A stretch of DNA of 64,000 nt from Rhodococcus zopfii NBRC 100606 = JCM 9919 (lineage in GTDB: Bacteria > Actinomycetota > Actinomycetes > Mycobacteriales > Mycobacteriaceae), in NCBI RefSeq assembly GCF_001895025.1, contig NZ_BCXI01000014.1, positions 1 to 64,000 on the forward strand, read 5' to 3'. Positions 41,645-51,190 of the stretch are shown one piece after another; positions within the stretch are counted from its first letter, which is position 1, and each line of letters begins with the position of its first letter. The position numbers and the translations under genes are program-made. A model generated the notes under the pieces. That model was not told the origin of the DNA, ran no database searches, and was given only the letters and a program-made list of their open reading frames with translations.

Positions 41645-41680
41645 GACTACAGGCGAGAGTGTGAACTCTCGCCTGTAGTC
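41645..41680. terminator. Hairpin between the two tRNA-Ala genes
   Basis: A 16-bp perfect inverted repeat (41645-41660 and 41665-41680, arm GACTACAGGCGAGAGT) with a 4-nt loop, 5 nt beyond the 3' end of the upstream tRNA copy. Probable terminator or processing signal. Confidence 0.65.
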
Positions 41681-41685
41681 GGAAG

Positions 41686-41758
41686 TGGAGCTAAGGGGAC
41701 TCGAACCCCTGACCCCCACACTGCCAGTGTGGTGCGCTACCAGCTGCGCCATAGCCCC
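41686..41758 (-). tRNA. tRNA-Ala (GGC), copy 2
   Basis: Same 73-nt sequence as copy 1, anticodon GGC, minus strand. Transcribed before copy 1; 109 bp separate them, including a strong hairpin. Confidence 0.95.
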
Positions 41759-41892
41759 GTATTCAGTTCCTCGTTCGCGTCCGGGGCGAGCCCCTTGCGC
41801 TGAAAGAAAGCTACACCATCGCGCTCGGCGTCAACAAATCGGCTGGTCAGTGCGGTGATGCCGGGATCGCCTCCCGGCATCACCGCCCGTGC

Positions 41893-42639
41893 TCAGCCGA
41901 GTTCGGCGACCCAGTTCTCGTTACCGAAGGTGTCGATGACGGTGCCGTTGTGAACGACGGCGGGGGTACCGGTCGCGCCGGTGGTGGCGAGCAGCTGCCG
42001 GCCCGCCTCCGCATCGACGCGGGCCTGCTCGATCTGCGAACCGTCGGTGATGCACGCCGCTGCCTCGTCGGAGGCGCCGGCGTCGCGGGCCATCTGCGCC
42101 AGATCCTCGTTGGTGTGGTCGCTGTCGCCGCGCTCGGCGGGCTGGTTCTCCGGCGACATCAGCGCCGTGTGGAACGCCGAGTATGCGACGGCATCACCGG
42201 TCACTGCGACACACTGCGAGGCCGCGACCGCGCGGGTCGAGTAGTCACCGCTGGCGGAGAGCTGATCGAGGAACGCGAGCATGTGGTAGCGCACCGCGAC
42301 CCTGCCGTCGTCGATCGCCTGGGCCAGTTCCTGGCCGTGCTTGTGCTCGAGTTCCCCGCAGTAGGGGCACATCGGGTCTTCGAACAGGTCGATGGTGGTC
42401 GCCGCGGCGGGCTGTCCGAGCAGCACCGCGCCTCCGTCCTCGACCGTCACCTGCACCGCCGCGTTCTGCACACCGCCGTAGCCTTCGTTGCGGGCCTTGC
42501 CACTGTTGGACTGCCACAGGACACCACCGATGACGAGCGCGGCGATGACGAGGAGGGCGAGGCCACCGAAGATGAATGTGGACCTGCTCGACGTCGGCTC
42601 CGGTGTGTACTTGACCGGCTTGACCTTCTTCGCGCTCAC
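41893..42639 (-). CDS. DsbA-family membrane-anchored thiol-disulfide oxidoreductase
   Basis: A 248-residue protein with a short cytoplasmic N-terminus, one membrane helix (about residues 22-43) and an extracytoplasmic thioredoxin fold of the DsbA type. Active site MCPYCGELE (CPYC, about residues 91-94); cis-Pro loop GATGTPAVVHNG near the C-terminus; two further Cys (SQC, AAC) could form a structural disulfide. It should introduce or exchange disulfides in secreted proteins. GTG 42639. The next gene upstream in the same direction is a MauE-like protein that may recycle it. Confidence 0.88.
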   Translation of the reverse strand: MSAKKVKPVKYTPEPTSSRSTFIFGGLALLVIAALVIGGVLWQSNSGKARNEGYGGVQNAAVQVTVEDGGAVLLGQPAAATTIDLFEDPMCPYCGELEHKHGQELAQAIDDGRVAVRYHMLAFLDQLSASGDYSTRAVAASQCVAVTGDAVAYSAFHTALMSPENQPAERGDSDHTNEDLAQMARDAGASDEAAACITDGSQIEQARVDAEAGRQLLATTGATGTPAVVHNGTVIDTFGNENWVAELG

Positions 42640-42678
42640 GGTTCTACCCTTCGCTGCTCGGGGATTGCTGACGGGATC

Positions 42679-43167
42679 TCACTCTGCCATCGAGGGCTGA
42701 GCGATAGCTGAGGACGCCGGGCGCGACCGAGCCCCCAGCGCCGCGGGACTGCGCGGGAACACGATCAGCCAGGCGGAGAGCGCCAGGAACCCGAGGTCGC
42801 GCAGGATTTCCCGGGCATAGTCCCAGTCGTCGACCTCCGCGAGACCGCCGCCACCGAAGCAACCGCAGTCGATGGACAGGCCACGCGACCACGCCGACAC
42901 GATCGCGACGATCAGGGTGACCAGCACGGCGGCGCTGACCGCCGCGACCGGACGCACCGCCATTCCGATCAGCAGCAGCAGACCCAGCACGAGTTCGAGA
43001 ACGGGCAACCCGGCCGCGACCGGTCGCACGAAGACCTCCGGCAGCAGCTGGTAGGCCCGGACGGCGACGATCGTCTGGGTGGGGTCGGAGAACTTGATCC
43101 ATCCGGAGACCAGCCAGACGGCGGCCAAACCGAGCCGGGCGATCAGGCTGACGATGCGAATCCACAC
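42679..43167 (-). CDS. MauE/DoxX-family membrane protein
   Basis: A 162-residue integral membrane protein with four predicted helices. DCGCFGG (about residues 84-90) is a Cys pair typical of MauE-type redox membrane proteins, which are thought to keep a partner thioredoxin-like protein in the right redox state. Placed 39 bp before the DsbA-like gene on the same strand, so the two probably form an oxidative folding pair, standing in for DsbB or VKOR. GTG 43167 follows TATTCT at leaderless spacing. Confidence 0.82.
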   Translation of the reverse strand: MWIRIVSLIARLGLAAVWLVSGWIKFSDPTQTIVAVRAYQLLPEVFVRPVAAGLPVLELVLGLLLLIGMAVRPVAAVSAAVLVTLIVAIVSAWSRGLSIDCGCFGGGGLAEVDDWDYAREILRDLGFLALSAWLIVFPRSPAALGARSRPASSAIAQPSMAE

Positions 43168-43174
43168 CCCGTCG

Positions 43175-43180
43175 AGAATA
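43175..43180 (-). promoter_or_regulatory. -10 element of a leaderless promoter (mauE-dsbA)
   Basis: TATTCT on the minus strand, 7 nt before GTG 43167. Confidence 0.55.
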
Positions 43181-43192
43181 CCGAGCGTGAGC

Positions 43193-44416
43193 TCAGCGGC
43201 GTATGTCGTCGGTCACCGCCGGCTCGGTGACCGCACCGAGCGGTGCGGTGCGCGCGAGCAGCGCCCACGGCAGCGCCGCGGCGAGCAGAATCACACCGGT
43301 CACCGTGAACGCCACCCCGTAGGACAGGTTGTCCGCGAGCAGGCCGCCGACGACCGGGCCGATCACCGCCCCGACATCGGCGGTCATCTGGAACGCCGCG
43401 AGGACCGGGCCGCCGCGCGCCTTGCTGCCCACGACGTCGGCGACGGCCGCCTGCTGCGGTGGGCCGAGCAGACCGGATCCGATCCCCGCGACGAGCGAGG
43501 TGACGAAGAACAGCGGAACGTTGTCGGTCAGACCCATCCCGATTGTGCCGACGCCGCACACCACCAGCCCGGTCAGCACGAACGGCCGGCGCCCGTAGCG
43601 GTCGGACAGGCGGCCCGACGACATGAGCACCAGGGCGTTGCCGACCGCGAAGACCGTCAGCGCGACGCCCGCGAGGGAAGCGTCGCGCTGCAGGACCTCG
43701 ACGACGAACAGCGGCATCATCGCCACCCGCACCCCGAAGACCGCCCATCCGTTGGCGAAGTTCGATCCCAGCGCCGCGCGGAAGACCGGCACGCGCAGTG
43801 CGTCGCGCAGCCGCAGCGTCGGTGCGCCGTCGGCCGGGGCCGGGGCGGCGAGCGCCGATCCCCGCAGGCTGATGCCGACGACGGCAGCGGCCACCAGCAA
43901 CGAGACCGCATAGATCACGAACGGGACGCGCAGGCCGAAGCCGACCAGCGCGCCGCCGACGAGGGGCCCGCCGATGTTGCCGAGCAGGAAGCTCGTCGCG
44001 TACAGGCCGGAGACACGTCCGCGCGCGTCGGGTGGCGCGATCCGGATGATCAGGCCCAGCGCGGAGACGGTGAACATCGTCGAGCCGATACCGCCGAGTC
44101 CGCGGAACACCAGCAGTTGCCAGTAGGTCTGGGCGAACGCGCACGCGCCGGTGGACAACGCGACGATGAGCACACCGGTGATATAGACGGGCCGCTCCCC
44201 CAGCTTCTGCACGAGCGCACCGCTGGCCGGCGCGAACGCCAACCTCATCGCGGCGAACGCGGAGACGACGACGGTCGCGGCGGTGATACCCACGTCGAAG
44301 CTGCGGGCGAACTGCGGCAGCGCCGGGGCGACCAGTCCGAACCCGAGGGCGATGACGAAGCTGGCGCTGACCAGCACCCAGATCTCCCGCGGCAGCGCCG
44401 CGTCACGTGTGCGCAT
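43193..44416 (-). CDS. Major facilitator superfamily transporter
   Basis: A 407-residue transporter with 12 predicted membrane helices. The first helix-loop has FGLVAPALPQFARSFDVG, and the loop between helices 2 and 3 carries GALVQKLGERPVYITG, a form of the MFS motif A; GRLSDRYGRRPFVLTG repeats it in the second half. It resembles drug/proton antiporters of the DHA1 type; substrate unknown. A TAACAT hexamer lies 9 nt before ATG 44416. It ends 25 bp before the MauE gene. Confidence 0.88.
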   Translation of the reverse strand: MRTRDAALPREIWVLVSASFVIALGFGLVAPALPQFARSFDVGITAATVVVSAFAAMRLAFAPASGALVQKLGERPVYITGVLIVALSTGACAFAQTYWQLLVFRGLGGIGSTMFTVSALGLIIRIAPPDARGRVSGLYATSFLLGNIGGPLVGGALVGFGLRVPFVIYAVSLLVAAAVVGISLRGSALAAPAPADGAPTLRLRDALRVPVFRAALGSNFANGWAVFGVRVAMMPLFVVEVLQRDASLAGVALTVFAVGNALVLMSSGRLSDRYGRRPFVLTGLVVCGVGTIGMGLTDNVPLFFVTSLVAGIGSGLLGPPQQAAVADVVGSKARGGPVLAAFQMTADVGAVIGPVVGGLLADNLSYGVAFTVTGVILLAAALPWALLARTAPLGAVTEPAVTDDIRR

Positions 44417-44460
44417 GATGAGCCGATGTTAGCCTCGCGCACGACCACGACCGGCGGCGG

Positions 44461-46089
<1,629 letters not shown>

Positions 46090-46166
46090 GGGTCCTCCTC
46101 GTCGCGGGCAATCAGCCGTGTCCCATCTTGCCCGCGGCCGTCCGGGGGCGCGCGGCGGATCGCGAA

Positions 46167-46511
46167 TCAAGCCGTGAGCGTGTATCCGACCCACGCCGCG
46201 GCGAGCCCGGCGACGACACTGAGGACGACGTAACCGATTCCGGTGAGCGGCCGTCGGATCCGGGTGAGTCCGACGGCTTCGACCGCGAAGGTCGAATACG
46301 TGGTCAGTCCACCGCAGAAGCCGGACCCGAGCAGCGCGAACAGCTCCGGCGACAGGGCCGGACCGGACAGGACACCGAGCAGGGCGCAGCCGAACACGTT
46401 CACCGCGAGCGTCGCGAGCGGAACACTGCGGTAGGACCGGATGTGCCGGCCGGCGAGGTAGCGCACCACGGCGCCGGCGCCGCCGCCCAGCGCGACGAAC
46501 AGCACGGTCAT
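46167..46511 (-). CDS. crcB: Fluoride channel subunit CrcB/Fluc (second of pair)
   Basis: A 114-residue four-helix protein of the Fluc family. [16 protein letters not shown] (about residues 9-24), NVFGCALLG and [15 protein letters not shown] (about 69-83) match the fluoride-pore signatures, including the polar TTYSTF track. ATG 46511 overlaps the stop of the other crcB by 4 nt (ATGA). The two products probably form a heterodimer of opposite orientation. Confidence 0.93.
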   Translation of the reverse strand: MTVLFVALGGGAGAVVRYLAGRHIRSYRSVPLATLAVNVFGCALLGVLSGPALSPELFALLGSGFCGGLTTYSTFAVEAVGLTRIRRPLTGIGYVVLSVVAGLAAAWVGYTLTA

Positions 46512-46870
46512 CGCGCCGCCCGCCGTCGGTGCCACCGTTCACCGGCGGCCATCCCGCAGCGCGCGGCGACCAAGGCCCCGGCGAGCGTGATCGTCACGTA
46601 CACCGCCGCGAGTGCCGGACTACGGACAGCGTCGACCGCGAACGTCGAGAACGTGGTGAATCCCCCCAGCACCCCGATGCCGAGGAACAGCCGCCATAAC
46701 CTGTCCGGCCCGACCATCGCGGCGAGAATGCCGAGCAGCAACGAGCCGACGACGTTGATCACCGCGATCGTCCAGACGCCCGGGAACGCTGTGGACAGGC
46801 CGTAGCGCGCGACCGCGCCGAGTGCTCCCCCGGCCGCGACCACCGCGACCGCTCGGGCGTGCACGGACAT
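46508..46870 (-). CDS. crcB: Fluoride channel subunit CrcB/Fluc (first of pair)
   Basis: A 120-residue Fluc subunit: [14 protein letters not shown] (about residues 13-26), NVVGSLLLG, and [17 protein letters not shown] (about 70-86). Its Arg-rich C-terminus ([11 protein letters not shown]) differs from the other subunit, giving opposite charge bias as expected for a dual-topology heterodimer. ATG 46870 is used; the frame is open to 46918. No fluoride riboswitch was recognised upstream. Confidence 0.92.
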   Translation of the reverse strand: MSVHARAVAVVAAGGALGAVARYGLSTAFPGVWTIAVINVVGSLLLGILAAMVGPDRLWRLFLGIGVLGGFTTFSTFAVDAVRSPALAAVYVTITLAGALVAARCGMAAGERWHRRRAAR

Positions 46871-47099
46871 CACCGTTCGCCGGTCGGTGGGGACGGCAGG
46901 ACCTGGGGGCATGGGCACAAATCTGCGACGGTACCCGCTCCCGCCGGACCGTGCGGCGGAGTGGCGGGTGAACCGCCGGCCCGCGTTGGGCTGCGGCGAG
47001 CGGAGCCGCCGGCCCGTTCACCGACGGGAGGTTCCCGGTGGGCGACGAGGCCGGGCCGGCATCTTGCAGGACGGAGCGACCGTTCGGTTTCCTCGATGC

Positions 47100-47228
47100 A
47101 TGAAGAGGGCGCGATGGAATCCGGACAAACCGTTGTTCGGCGACGACAATGCGACGGCCTCGGCCGCGCTCGCGATAGGTCTCGTGGTAGTCGTCGCGCT
47201 TCTGCTGGTCGCCTGCCTCCTCCTCTGA
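47100..47228 (+). CDS. 42-residue single-helix membrane peptide, copy 1
   Basis: A small open frame encoding 42 residues: a charged head MKRARWNPDKPLFGDD, then a hydrophobic stretch SAALAIGLVVVVALLLVACL as the C-terminal half. The same layout and 42-residue length recur 255 bp downstream, which argues strongly that both are real genes under selection. The frame is embedded between crcB and tmRNA on the opposite strand to both. No family is recognised; a single-pass, tail-anchored regulator or small toxin-like peptide are possibilities. No strong ribosome binding site is seen. Confidence 0.65.
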   Translation: MKRARWNPDKPLFGDDNATASAALAIGLVVVVALLLVACLLL

Positions 47229-47354
47229 TCCCGGCTGTCGGCGGACGGAACCACCGGCCCATTACTCCGTGTGGAGCAGCCACAGCTTCGATGGGAGGAT
47301 GTTCCGGTACGAAAACGCTGCGAAACAGGCTGACCGCCCCGTTTCATGGAAGGC

Positions 47355-47483
47355 ATGGACAAGGCGCGTTGGGATTCGGAGACACCGCTCTTCGCGGAAG
47401 ACTGCGCGGCGGGCGGAGCCACGCTTGCGGTCGGTCTCGGTGTGGTCATCGCCCTGCTGGTGGTGGTGTTCTTGGTGCTCTGA
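47355..47483 (+). CDS. 42-residue single-helix membrane peptide, copy 2
   Basis: ATG 47355 to TGA 47481-47483 encodes 42 residues: MDKARWDSETPLFAEDCA, then GGATLAVGL and a hydrophobic tail ending VVVFLVL. It aligns without gaps to copy 1 (ARW, PLF, acidic pair, ALAxGL core, hydrophobic tail), so the two are tandem paralogues. GGAAGG lies just before the ATG. A 9-bp GC-rich inverted repeat follows at 47493-47535. The gene is too short for most gene finders. Function unknown. Confidence 0.7.
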   Translation: MDKARWDSETPLFAEDCAAGGATLAVGLGVVIALLVVVFLVL

Positions 47484-47492
47484 CCAAAAGGT

Positions 47493-47535
47493 GCGCCCCG
47501 CCTCTCCGGGTACAGGGGTCGGGGAAGCGGGGCGC
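47493..47535. terminator. Hairpin after the small membrane peptide genes
   Basis: Arms GCGCCCCGC (47493-47501) and GCGGGGCGC (47527-47535) enclose 25 nt, 9 nt beyond the stop of copy 2; probable terminator for the plus-strand peptide genes. Confidence 0.55.
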
Positions 47536-47650
47536 GACGGTGGCCGCAGCGAGCGTGTCGGGGGCGCGTCTCCACGGCCACCGGCAGTTGAATCGACAAC
47601 CACGTCCCGGGCGTTACGCGCATTTCCGCACCTATTTCCGGATACGAGGA

Positions 47651-47705
47651 AGGCCAGGTCGAACACCTCCCAGCCGAATGGCTGTTCAGGTGTCCGACCT
47701 GGCCT
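47651..47705 (-). terminator. Terminator of the tmRNA gene
   Basis: An 18-bp stem with one G-T mismatch (47651-47668 and 47688-47705) enclosing a second CAGCC/GGCTG stem, starting 4 nt beyond the tmRNA 3' end; TTCCTC follows on the minus strand. Confidence 0.75.
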
Positions 47706-47709
47706 CTTG

Positions 47710-48078
47710 TGGAGCTGCCGGGAATCGAACCCGGGTCCTCCGCCGCCTCACCAGGGCTTCTCCGTGTGCAGTTCGCTATGTCTCTACTTGGATCTCCCGG
47801 TCTCGCGAACCAGCCGAGATGACGATCCCAGTCACTGTTTGATGTCCCGCCCGACTCCGTGACCGAGTCGAACGGTAGAGCTCCCTAGTCGATGCCAGGA
47901 ACCGGGTCGGGAGCGAACCCGGGCTGACAGAGACGCGATCGCTACTTAGGCAGCGAGGGCGTACTCGCGCTGAGTGGACTCGGCGCTTAATTGGTTGCAA
48001 TGACGCTTACGGTGGTCTCTTGCCTGCACCGACACGCTTCCCCTGGTTGAACGTACGCAGTCGAAACCGTTCAGCCCC
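47710..48078 (-). ncRNA. ssrA: Transfer-messenger RNA (tmRNA)
   Basis: A 369-nt RNA on the minus strand. The ends pair as in tRNA-Ala: GGGGCTG at the 5' end with CAGCTCC at the 3' end, and the T-arm GGGTTCGATTCCC is intact; CCA is not encoded. The messenger part encodes AESTQREYALAA followed by TAA (47984 down to 47946), ending in the ALAA degron typical of actinobacteria. tmRNA tags proteins on stalled ribosomes together with SmpB, whose gene lies 2.6 kb away at 50646. Confidence 0.96.
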
Positions 48079-48170
48079 GTACGTACCTGCGACTCTCGCA
48101 GGACTACCCACTGTAACGCCCGATCCGGGTGCTGTCATTCCCATTTTCCGTCGCGTTCACATGACGCGCC

Positions 48171-49121
48171 TCACAGCGGCCGGGTGAGCGCAGCGACGGT
48201 CGCCGCGGCCTCCGTGTCGGCCTCGACCAGATCCATGTTCAGTGCGGCTGCAACACTCGCACCGGACGCGGCACTGACGATCAGGTTGGCCATCGGATCG
48301 GCGACGTTGCCGGCTGCCCGGACACCCGGAACGCTCGTAGCGCCCTGCGCGTCGACCGCCACGAAACTGCCGACCGGGGTGTCGGTCCGGGCGCACCCGA
48401 TTTGCCGCAGCACCGTGTCGCGCGGGGTGAACGCGAGCGCCCCACCGACGAACAGCGCGGCCCGCTCGAGCACCCGGCCGTCGGCCAGGGTGATCTCGAT
48501 GTCGTCGTCGCCGGCAACGGAGAGCACCGGCCCGTCGGTGATCATGACGCCGCGCGCCTCGAGCCGTGCGCGCTGCTCACCGGTGAGATCCGACTCGGTG
48601 CGGTCCCAGCCGCACAGCAGCGTCACGTCGTCGGACCACTGCCGCAGCAGCAGACCCTGGTGCGCCGCCATGTCGGGGGAGTTCGCCAGCACCGCGATGG
48701 GGCGGCCCTGCACCTCCGAGCCGTGGCAGTAGGGGCAGTGCACGACGGTGCTGCCCCACCGTTGCGCGAGGCCGGGAATGTCGGGCAGTTCGTCGGCCAG
48801 GCCGGTCGCGACGAGGAGCCGTCGTGCACTGACGGCTCCACCGTCATGATCGACGACGAATCCGCCGTCGCCGGCTCGGACGCCGCGCACGTGTGCAGAT
48901 TCGATGCGGCCGCCGTAGCGCCGCACCTCGTCGCGTCCGGTCGCGAGGAGCTCTGCCGGAGGTCGCCCGTCGAATCCGAGATAGCCGTGCAGGTGGGCGG
49001 CGGACGCATTGCGCGGGGTGCCGTCGTCGAGGACCAGCACCGACCGGCGGGCCTGCGCGAGCACGAGTGCGGCGTTGAGGCCGGCGACACCGGCGCCGAG
49101 GACGATCACGTCGAAATCCAT
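48171..49121 (-). CDS. Thioredoxin-reductase-like FAD/NAD(P) oxidoreductase
   Basis: A 316-residue two-dinucleotide-fold flavoprotein. FAD site: DVIVLGAGVAGLNAALVLA (about residues 4-22) and GVRAAGNVADPMANLI near the C-terminus. A Cys pair CPYCHG (about 132-137) occupies the redox-active place of thioredoxin reductase, which normally has CATC. The NADPH-domain GxGxxA motif is altered (IAVLANSPDMAAHQ), so cofactor use may differ. ATG 49121 has GGGAGG upstream. It faces an XRE-cupin regulator across a 76-bp gap with CGGCAA repeats. Confidence 0.87.
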   Translation of the reverse strand: MDFDVIVLGAGVAGLNAALVLAQARRSVLVLDDGTPRNASAAHLHGYLGFDGRPPAELLATGRDEVRRYGGRIESAHVRGVRAGDGGFVVDHDGGAVSARRLLVATGLADELPDIPGLAQRWGSTVVHCPYCHGSEVQGRPIAVLANSPDMAAHQGLLLRQWSDDVTLLCGWDRTESDLTGEQRARLEARGVMITDGPVLSVAGDDDIEITLADGRVLERAALFVGGALAFTPRDTVLRQIGCARTDTPVGSFVAVDAQGATSVPGVRAAGNVADPMANLIVSAASGASVAAALNMDLVEADTEAAATVAALTRPL

Positions 49122-49150
49122 GACCACAGCCTCCCAGCGCAGCGCGGATC

Positions 49151-49177
49151 CGGCAAGGTTCTTTGCCGTATCGGCAA
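49151..49177. promoter_or_regulatory. Operator-like cluster of CGGCAA half-sites
   Basis: CGGCAA at 49151-49156, TTGCCG at 49163-49168 and CGGCAA at 49172-49177 form two overlapping inverted repeats, the second a near-palindrome TTGCCG-TAT-CGGCAA. They fill the 76-bp gap between divergent genes and are the probable binding site of the XRE protein encoded at 49198. Confidence 0.6.
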
Positions 49178-49197
49178 CAAGGGCGCATGCTGGGTCC

Positions 49198-49782
49198 ATG
49201 GATCTCACCGCCCGCCTTGCCGCTATCGGACCGCGCCTGAAGGCGCTGCGTCAGGACCGCGACATCACGCTGCAGGACCTGTCCGACGACACCGGCATCT
49301 CCGTGAGCACACTCTCCCGCCTCGAATCGGGACTGAGGCGGGCGACGCTCGATCTGCTGCTTCCCGTTGCCGCGGCCTACCGGGTCACGCTCGACGAACT
49401 GGTCGGCCCGGAGGTCGAGGATCCTCGGGTGACCGCCCGACCGCGGACCGTCGGCTCGATGACGATCATCCCGCTGACGCGCCAGCCCGGGAACCTGCAG
49501 GCCTACAAGATGATCCTCGCGCCCGACGATGCGCTCCCCGAGCCCCGCACGCACGAGGGTTTCGAATGGTTCTACGTGCTCTCGGGGCGTCTGCGGTTCA
49601 TCCTCGGCGACCGCGAGCTCACCATGAGGGCCGGCGAGGCCGCCGAGTTCGACACCCGCATTCCGCACTGGCTGGGCCCGGCCGACGACCGGCCCGTCGA
49701 ACTGCTCACCCTGTTCGGCAAGCAGGGCGAACGCATTCACCTGCGGGCCAGCAGCAGGGGCACGGCCACTCCGCGAACCTAA
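49198..49782 (+). CDS. XRE-family regulator with cupin domain
   Basis: A 194-residue two-domain regulator. Helix-turn-helix at about residues 12-68 (LKALRQDRDITLQDLSDDTG, then VSTLSRLESGLRRA); cupin sensor at about 105-185 (EGFEWFYVLSGRLRFILGD, then EAAEFDTRIPHW). The family senses small molecules in the cupin barrel. Being divergent from the reductase-like gene, with a repeated operator between, it most likely controls that gene and itself. ATG 49198. Confidence 0.9.
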   Translation: MDLTARLAAIGPRLKALRQDRDITLQDLSDDTGISVSTLSRLESGLRRATLDLLLPVAAAYRVTLDELVGPEVEDPRVTARPRTVGSMTIIPLTRQPGNLQAYKMILAPDDALPEPRTHEGFEWFYVLSGRLRFILGDRELTMRAGEAAEFDTRIPHWLGPADDRPVELLTLFGKQGERIHLRASSRGTATPRT

Positions 49783-49794
49783 CGCGCAGCGAGG

Positions 49795-50649
49795 TCAGCT
49801 CGCGACGGTGATCATCGCGACCGCCGCGACGGCCAGCACCATGCCGACCCGCCGATCCGGACCGACGTGTTCACCGAGAACCGTCGTCGCCAGCAGCACC
49901 GTCGCCGCGGGGTAGAGCGCGCCGATCACGCTGACCAGCGACAGCATGCCGTGCTGGAACGCGAACATCAGCGCCCCGTTGGCGACGATGTCCAGGACCG
50001 CCACACCGGCGATGAACGGCCACAGCTGCCTCGGCGGTCGCAGCAGCATCCCGGCACCCAGCGCGACCACCGACACCACCAGCGACGACGTCAGCCGCGC
50101 CATCGCCAGCGGCCACAGCCCGGTTCCCTCGGGGACCCGATGCATCGCCACGAACATCAGGGCGAAGGTGACGCCGGACGCGACCGTCAGCCAGGCCACA
50201 CGGGTGGTGAACCGCGGGTGGGCACCGCCGGCGACATTCTCGTCGGATTCGCGGCTGACCAGCACCACAGCGATCAGCGCGAGCGCGATACCCACGTACG
50301 CGAGCGGGCCCGGCCGCTCCCCCAGCACAAGACCGACGAGCACCGGTATGCCTGCGACGAGCAGCGCGGTCACCGGCGACACCACCGACATCGGTCCCTC
50401 GGCGAGCGCCTGGTAGAACCACCAGATCGCGACCCCACCGGCGAGCCCGGCGGCTGCGCCCCACGCCAGCGACGACCCGGTGACCTCCCCGCCCACCAGC
50501 GGAGCGACCGCGAGCACGAGCAGCAGCGACAACGGATACGACGCGATGACGAAACGCAGCGCCGCGACACGCCGGGAGGCGACGCCCCCGACGAAATCGC
50601 TGACGCCGTAGCCGACCGCCGCGACCAGTGCGAGGAGGACCGCGGTCAG
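49795..50649 (-). CDS. EamA/DMT-family transporter with probable CTG start
   Basis: A ten-helix drug/metabolite transporter with two EamA repeats. The usual gene-finder start, TTG 50532, would cut off the first helix: in frame upstream the sequence encodes [20 protein letters not shown] and continues without a stop. No ATG, GTG or TTG lies there, but CTG 50649 overlaps the smpB stop as CTGA, the same 4-nt arrangement seen at other coupled genes here, with AAGGG about 9 nt before it. From CTG the product is 284 residues, the normal length of the family. Substrate unknown. Confidence 0.8.
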   Translation of the reverse strand: MTAVLLALVAAVGYGVSDFVGGVASRRVAALRFVIASYPLSLLLVLAVAPLVGGEVTGSSLAWGAAAGLAGGVAIWWFYQALAEGPMSVVSPVTALLVAGIPVLVGLVLGERPGPLAYVGIALALIAVVLVSRESDENVAGGAHPRFTTRVAWLTVASGVTFALMFVAMHRVPEGTGLWPLAMARLTSSLVVSVVALGAGMLLRPPRQLWPFIAGVAVLDIVANGALMFAFQHGMLSLVSVIGALYPAATVLLATTVLGEHVGPDRRVGMVLAVAAVAMITVAS

Positions 50650-51122
50650 CGGCTCATGCCCTTCACCCGCCGGCCGAGCTCCCGCGTGACCTCACGCTCG
50701 GCGGTGCGACGTGCGATGTCCTGCCGCTTGTCGTAGTCCTGCTTACCCTTCGCCAGGGCCAGTTCGACCTTCACCTTGCCGTCGGAGAAGTACATCGACA
50801 GCGGCACCAGCGTCTGGTTGCCCTCACGGGACTTGCCGACGAGCGCGTCGATCTCGCGGCGATGCAGCAGCAGCTTGCGGGTGCGCCGCGGCGAATGGTT
50901 GGTCCAGGTGCCGTGGCCGTATTCCGGGATGTGCAGTCCACGCAACCACACCTCGCCGTCGTCGACCGTCGCGAACGCGTCGACGAGCGATGCCTTGCCC
51001 TCGCGCAGGCTCTTGACCTCGGTTCCGACGAGGGCGATGCCCGCCTCGTAGGTGTCCAGGATGGTGTAGTTGTGACGTGCCTTGCGGTTGGTCGCGATGA
51101 CCTTCCGGCCCTTTTCCTTCAC
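50646..51122 (-). CDS. smpB: SsrA-binding protein SmpB
   Basis: The 158-residue tmRNA partner for ribosome rescue. [56 protein letters not shown] and the basic C-terminal tail [19 protein letters not shown] are family blocks. GTG 51122 is preferred over GTG 51143 because AAAGG lies 7 nt before it and the N-terminus then matches known SmpB. It corresponds to Rv3100c and sits downstream of ftsE-ftsX. Confidence 0.96.
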   Translation of the reverse strand: MKEKGRKVIATNRKARHNYTILDTYEAGIALVGTEVKSLREGKASLVDAFATVDDGEVWLRGLHIPEYGHGTWTNHSPRRTRKLLLHRREIDALVGKSREGNQTLVPLSMYFSDGKVKVELALAKGKQDYDKRQDIARRTAEREVTRELGRRVKGMSR

Positions 51123-51190
51123 GTGCAGGCCTTTCCGGTCCACGATCGATCGAACAGAACACCATCCAGCATAGGAACTCCGGCAACCCG

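Noticed and set aside
41504-41758. Integrative element attachment site at the tandem tRNA genes
   Set aside because: No integrase, no partial tRNA repeat elsewhere in the window and no foreign-looking gene next to them; two whole identical genes are a simpler reading.
46871-47099. Fluoride riboswitch before crcB
   Set aside because: The conserved crcB-motif pseudoknot sequence could not be recognised in the 229 bp upstream.
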